A DNA stretch of 6,957 bases from PVC group bacterium (GTDB lineage: Bacteria > Verrucomicrobiota > Kiritimatiellia > SS1-B-03-39 > UBA6053). The stretch is from assembly GCA_003565815.1 (NCBI GenBank), contig PXAS01000241.1, positions 1 through 6,957 of the forward strand, given 5' to 3'. Positions 1 to 6,000 of this stretch are shown piece by piece (position 1 is the stretch's first letter; each line of letters opens with the position of its first letter). Position numbers and translations under genes: made by a program. The notes under the pieces were generated by a model. That model did not search any database and was not told where the DNA came from. It worked only from the letters and a program-made list of their open reading frames with translations.

Positions 1-3000
1 CATCCACTTCATTTTCGGCCACCAGCCAGGCCCGGCCCAGGGAGTAGGCGGTTTCCGGGGTGTCGTTGCGTCCGCCCTGTTCGGTGCGGTCGGGGAGAAT
101 GGCGTTGCCGGACATGGTGTTGACCACGTTGTCTCCGGTACCCACATCCGTCCACACCGAAACCTGTACGGTGGGCCCGATGTTGATGATATCATTGCCA
201 TCGAGCGCATCGATGATGATGGCGAGGAAATCGTCCTCGGGCGGCAGGGTTCCGGCGGGCAGGTCTCCGTAAAGCGGATCGCCATTGGCGTCTTTGGCGC
301 CGAAGCTGAGTTTGACTTGGGCGTCGAAGGTGAAGTTACCGTTGTTGTTGGTCAGGCGTGTGATGATATGGCGTCCGCCCAAGAGGCCGGGTTCGGTGAC
401 ATAATCCACGGAGATCACGTCGTCGGCATTGGTGCCGCGGTAGTACCAGACTTTGTCGGTTTCCTGCGCGTATTGCTTCCACTCATCGCCGGCCAGGCCG
501 CCGTCCATGGTATCCATGGAAGTGCCGTCGGAGCGCCAGAGGGTGTTGTTGCCGCCCCGACCGTACATGAAGTCCAGCGCCGTGCCGCCGTAGAGGTTGT
601 CATCATAATCGTTGCCGAGTATGCGGTTCAGGCCGGTATCTTCGATTTCAAAGACGCCGCCGCCGTCGTTGTCCCGCAGCTCCCCGGTTTCCGGATCCAC
701 ATAGATGCCGAACTGGGAAACGAACTGAATGGCGTTGGTTTGCGCGGTGACGGTCAGTCGCTTGCCGCTGCTGCCGAAACGGATGTACTGTTCAAGGCGA
801 ACCCGTTCGCCGTCGGCTTCCACATCGGCCAGCGCCTGATTGAGCAAGGCCACCAGATCGGCAAGGGTGGTTTGCTCGTCGGTGTCTTCCGCGCGGACAA
901 TCAACTCATGGGCCCTGCCGGCATTCAAACGAATGGTGAAGCGGGCGTCACCGCCAAGTTTGCCGAAGACCAACTCGCCTTCGTCGCTGACTTCGATGTC
1001 AAGGTCCGTCGTGGCAAGTTCGCCGCGGCCCATCATGCCGGAAACGAAGTTGAGTTCTTCGCGAGCGGGATCGCCGACCCCCGCGTCAATCTGCAGGAGC
1101 GTTCCCTTGGTCTGCAAAACGATGCGATTGCCTTCGCGCAGCGCCTCCACCACCAGCCCCAAATTGGCGGGCGTGCCGTCGTGGTACGTGGCCTCGGCAA
1201 TGGCTTCATTGAGATCATCGACCAGCATGTCAATGGTGAGATTGGCGCGGGTGCGGGTGAAGGGCAGCCGCACATCCACGGGGCGCCCGTTTTCGCCGAC
1301 GACCAAGGTGAAATGCGCGTCAGCAAAGAGGTTGCCGGTGAGCGGGACGTCTTCCGTGCCCACGATTCGGAGCACATCGGTGCGGTCCTCGATTTGGAAA
1401 CGGGTGATCTTGTTGCGCAGCACCAACTCAAATTCTTCGCTGCCTTCGTTGTACACGCTGTCGAATTCGAGATAGCTGCCCAGACGGAGGAGGTTGCCGC
1501 TGTCGGTGATGATGAAATTGAGGCTCTGGTTGAGGACATTGACCAAGTCGAAAATACTGGAAACGGTTTCAAGCTGGTCCTCGGTGACAGACACGGTGAT
1601 CGGCTGTCCGCCGGCAAACGCCACCTGGAAGCGCATGTCACCCGTATCAGGGATGCCGTCGAGATCGGGGACGCCCAGATTCACGGAGGGCCGTCCGGTG
1701 GTTTCCGTTGTCGGGATATTCATCCAGGCGGCGTTTCCGTCATTGTCCGTTTGAAGGCTCACGTCGGTGCCGCGAGTGGTGAAGGTGATGCGGTCGCCAT
1801 CGCGCCCCACTTGAACCGCGCGGGTCAAATCGACGATACGACCGTCGGCCAAACGGCCGACGCGCATGGCGCCTTCGATCACGGAGAGCAAATCGCCAAT
1901 GGTGTTGTTGTCCACGGTGTCCTCGGCACGCACCAGGATTTCCACGGGGTTGCTGTCCGTACCGATGTGGAAGGCGATGCGGGCGTCATTGTTCAAACGT
2001 CCGTTGACGGGCAAGTCGGCGGTGCCCACCATACGCAGGGTGTCAAAGCCGGCGGTGAAGTTGGTGACCACCAAGGGATTGCCCATGGGCAAATGCAACT
2101 CGGGCTGGGTGGGCATCACCACATGGGTTTCACCGTCCACGAAATGCAACTGGGCGATGGCGGGGTCGTTGGGACCGCCCCGGTTGGGGTTGTCGGACCA
2201 GGCGTAAAGGAAGTTCGGACCCTTGCCACCGATGATGTCATCATTGCCCTGGCCGCCGAAGATCGTGTTCACGTCGTCGGGCGAACCTTCGGCGGGACCA
2301 TCGCCCCACAATTGGTCGTCGCCGCCAAAGCCGTAGATGGTGTCGGAACCGAAGCCGCCGAAGATTTGGTCCCGTCCATTGGAGCCGAAGATGATGTCGT
2401 CCCCGGGCCCGCCGTCAATCACGCTGACAAAATCGCGGCTGCGTTCATTAAGCTGGGAGACGTCCAGGGCATTGCGTCCCTGGGCGAAGCCGAGAATATC
2501 GTCGCCGCCCAAACCGCTGATGCGGAACTGCTCAACCAGGGGCATCCCCTGCTCGTCCCGCCAGGTGGAGAGAATGGTGCGGCGGGCGGGGAAACCGTCC
2601 GGCGCTTCGGGGTGTTTGAAGAAGCGAATCGGCAGGTTGTCTTCATCCATCCAGTTCTCCAGAATATCCATGGGGTCGACCAGGCTCATGTCGACGCCCT
2701 CCTTGGGCAACCAGATGGAGAGATCCACGACCATTTGTCCCACACCCAGTTGGTTTTCCTCGAACCCGAGTTCCACGAGGCCATTGGTATTCGAGGTGCC
2801 TCCGGTAAAGTCGCCGATGCTCAGGGTGGCATACTCACCGTAACCGCGGGTAACGAAGGCGATGGTCTGACCGCGCTCAACCGCTTCCACCTTGCCTGCC
2901 AGCTCGCTGGTGGAAATGGCTTCATTCATTTGCGCGGCAAGGACGGAAAGGGGGCCAATGGACTGCACGGAGATCAGGTCGGTATACACCGGTGAATTTT

Positions 3001-6000
3001 CGTCGGGCTGCAGGGACAGCCGGAACGTTTGCCGGAATTCGTAGAGATCGTCGGTCACCGCCGTGGGATTGTTGCTCAGAAGCGCCGTTTCCCCGGAAAT
3101 GATGATGAAGTCGTTGAAATCGGTTCCTTCGATGAGCAGAATATCGGTGGCATTGTCGTCCAAGACGTCATTCTCAAAGCGGTTGCCGAAGAAACCGTCG
3201 ATGACGTTGCCGAACACCTCGTAATACCAGCGGGTATCCAGCACGAGAATGTCGACGCCGGTGCCGCCATAGAGGGTGTCGAGTCCGTCGCCGCCTTCGA
3301 GCCAGTCGCTGCCGCCGCCGCCCCAGAGGACGTCGTTGCCGCCGCCGCCGTGCAGCACATCGTCCCCGGGTCCGCCCACGAGCAGGTTGGGACCGCCGAC
3401 TTCAAAGGGACCGTCGCCGGGACCGCGCTCGTTGAAGGCGTAGTTGGGACCAATCAGGGAGGCGCCGCCCAGGAAGTTGTTTCCGCCCACGCCGAAGAGC
3501 CGGTCGCGGCGAATATTGCCGTAAATTTGGTCGTTGCCGGTGCCACCGCGCAAATCACTGCCGTAATAATTCCATTGATCCTCGTTGTCCGTGGGGGCCC
3601 AGGAGTAAATCTCGTTCTGACCGGCCACGCCGTGGACCCGCTGACCCAACTGAGAGCTGGGCCCGTCGCCGTGGTCGGAGAATTCCACGTGAGTGGGTCC
3701 GCGATAATGCGCGTAGGCGAGGAAGGGCGCGTTGGGCGTGTTGATCAAGGCTTCCTGCACGTCGGCGGCGTTGGACACGCCGAGTTCAAACCAAATATTG
3801 AGTTCCCTGGTGGCGTTGTCGAAGTCCACCGTCACCCCTTCGCCATCCGCGCCGCGGTCGATGAAGCGCAGGTTCCAATCCTTGTACAAGGTGATGGCGC
3901 GGATGGAGCGGAGTTCGATGTCGTTGTTGCCGCCCTCAAAAGCAAAGTGGTGATAATAGAAGCCGGCGCCGGGAAGCTGGTTTTTTTGCGTGGAGAGCGC
4001 GGAAATGGCGTTGTAGACCACGCCGTCCCGCTCGTAGGTTTCCACGGTGTGACCGGAGAAGGTCAACACGTCGCTGGCGCCGCCGTCGGGGAAGATGCGG
4101 TCGTTGCCGCGTCCGCCGTAAATCTGGTCGCGCCCGGTGTAGTATCCGCGGTACACGAAGTATTCAAAGGGCTGGGCGGGGGTGCCGGGCTGCCCCACGC
4201 GGATGGCCGGGTCCACGGCGTCGTAACTGCCCACGAAGGGGAAGTCCCCGCGAATCACACTGCCGTTGTCTCCGGTGCGAATGACGTCGTCCCCGCCGCC
4301 GCCGGTGACGATATTGCTGCCGGCGCCGGCGTTGATGTAGTCATTGCCGGGTCCGCCGTCAATGTCGTCGTTACCGCCGCCGCCGAAGATGATGTCATCG
4401 CCGAAGCCACCGCGCAGAACGTTGTTGCCGTCTTGAATAAAGCCTTCGAGGTGCCGTCCGTTCACGGCGATGGGCGTGATCAGGGGCGGATTGTAGCCGC
4501 TGGGATATTCGGCTTCGATTTGCGCCCAGTTGGGCGGCAGCTCGAATTTGTCCTCGACGGACTCGCCGTCCAAGACGCGCAGATTGCGCCAATGGATTTG
4601 CGGATCCCCGCCCCAAAGGATGTCGTTGCCGCCATCGCCCCAGACATGGTCGTTGCCGGTGCCGCCAATCAGCAGGTCGTCTCCGGGACCGCCCATGAGA
4701 ATGTCGTTGCCGGGACCGCCAAAGATCAAGTCGTTGCCGCCGGCGCCGGGATACGTGGAACGCACCATTTCCACCATGATTTCACCGTTGACGGGGCGGA
4801 TCCAGCCGTTGTCGCCCAGAATCACGTCATCGCCGGGACCGCCGTCGAGGACATTGTTGCCATGGCCACCGATGATGATGTTGTTGCCGGAATTGCCCAC
4901 GCCCCAGTTGATGATGTCATCGCCACCGTAGTTCGGGAAATCCACCACCCCGCTCGCAACGGGCATCCCCGCGATCATGGCTTCTTTGAACAGTCCTTCC
5001 AAACCGCTGTACCCGACATAGGCCCTGGTTTCAAGTTCGGGAATATGCTCCCGGGAGGTGATGAAGAGCAGTTCGCCGGAAAGGGTGCGTTCCAAATATC
5101 CGTTGTCGCCGAAAATGATGTCGTCAAAGTTCAACGGGGAGTCCGCCGGACTGCTGTAGATGATGTCGCCGTGGGCGCCAAAACCGCCCTCGCGGGTCAC
5201 GTAGCCGTTTTCGTCGGTGGTGCGGATCAAGCCTTCGAAGAAATGCGGGCCGGGAGACTGGTCTGCGCCGCCGGAACCGCCGAAGATGATGTCGTTGCCT
5301 TCGCCGCCGAAGATGGTGTCACGCCCGCCATGGGTCGGATAAAGGGAGAAGAGGTCGTTGTCGCGGTGGCTTTCGCGATAGTAGATCACCGCGCCGTGGT
5401 CGCCGAAGATGATGTCGTCGCCGGCGCCGCCGTCAATCCAGTCGTCGCCCACACCGCCGATGATCACGTCGTTGCCGATGCCGCCGTAAATGGTGTTGTT
5501 GCCGCCGGCTTCGGGGAAGACGGAATGCACCATGGACAAGCGGTTGAAGCGGTTCCGCTCGAAGAAGGCCATGTCGCCAACAATCACGTTGCCGCCGGAC
5601 CCCACGGAAATCCAGTCGTCGCCGGGTCCGCCGGAGATGATGTTGTTGCCGGTGCCGCCTTCGATGCGGTCGTTGCCGCCATGCTCGGGATCGGTGGAGA
5701 TGGCGTTGGCCATGAGGTTGCGCTGGTTGGGCACGGCCACGTCCTGGGACACGTTGCGATAGACGGTGAAGTCGATCAGCGCCCAGTCGCCGAAGATCAG
5801 GTCGTCCCCGGTGTCCATGGTGCCGCCGCGAATCCAGTCGTCCCCGTTGCCGCCCATGATGATGTCGTTGCCCATGTTGCCAAAGAGGTCGATGAGGTCG
5901 TTGCCGCCGTACTCGGGATCCTTGGAGCGAATGCGGAGGATTTTTTCCTGGGCGTCCCGTTCAATGTAACCGCCGTCACCCAAGAGGATGTCGTCCCCGC

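Noticed and set aside
1033..1641. A minus-strand open frame of 202 codons in a different register from the main gene.
   Set aside because: It lies wholly within the R3/R4 domains of the main frame and gives Ser/Pro/Thr-rich sequence with no recognisable features; a frame shadow.
2195..2524. Possible catalytic domain of an RTX lipase, protease or epimerase next to the repeats.
   Set aside because: No GxSxG-type serine site, HExxH zinc site or other catalytic signature appears in the non-repeat segments of the frame.
317..2995. A + strand open frame of 892 codons starting with ATG that could be taken as the main gene.
   Set aside because: Its codons are the exact reverse complements of the minus-strand RTX frame. 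The translation shows no domain logic (runs of Val, His, Gly, Ala), while the minus frame gives continuous RTX and beta-domain sequence far beyond both of its ends.
4530..4931. A + strand open frame with a Pro/Ser/Leu-rich product (repeated 'PGPP' phrases).
   Set aside because: The repeats are the antisense reading of GGPGND/GGPGDD turns in another register; no independent coding evidence.
4258..5500. Repeated short DNA words (such as gtcgttgccg and gatgatgtcgtc) that could suggest a CRISPR or other DNA repeat array.
   Set aside because: The words are the DNA form of the GGND and DDII peptides, vary at third positions, keep codon register, and lack constant repeats with unique equal spacers.
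5490..5969. Two consecutive + strand open frames (5490-5762 and 5766-5969) with 'SSPGPP' and 'RSLPP' repeats.
   Set aside because: They are shadow readings of the RTX block on the minus strand, which is open and meaningful throughout the same bases.
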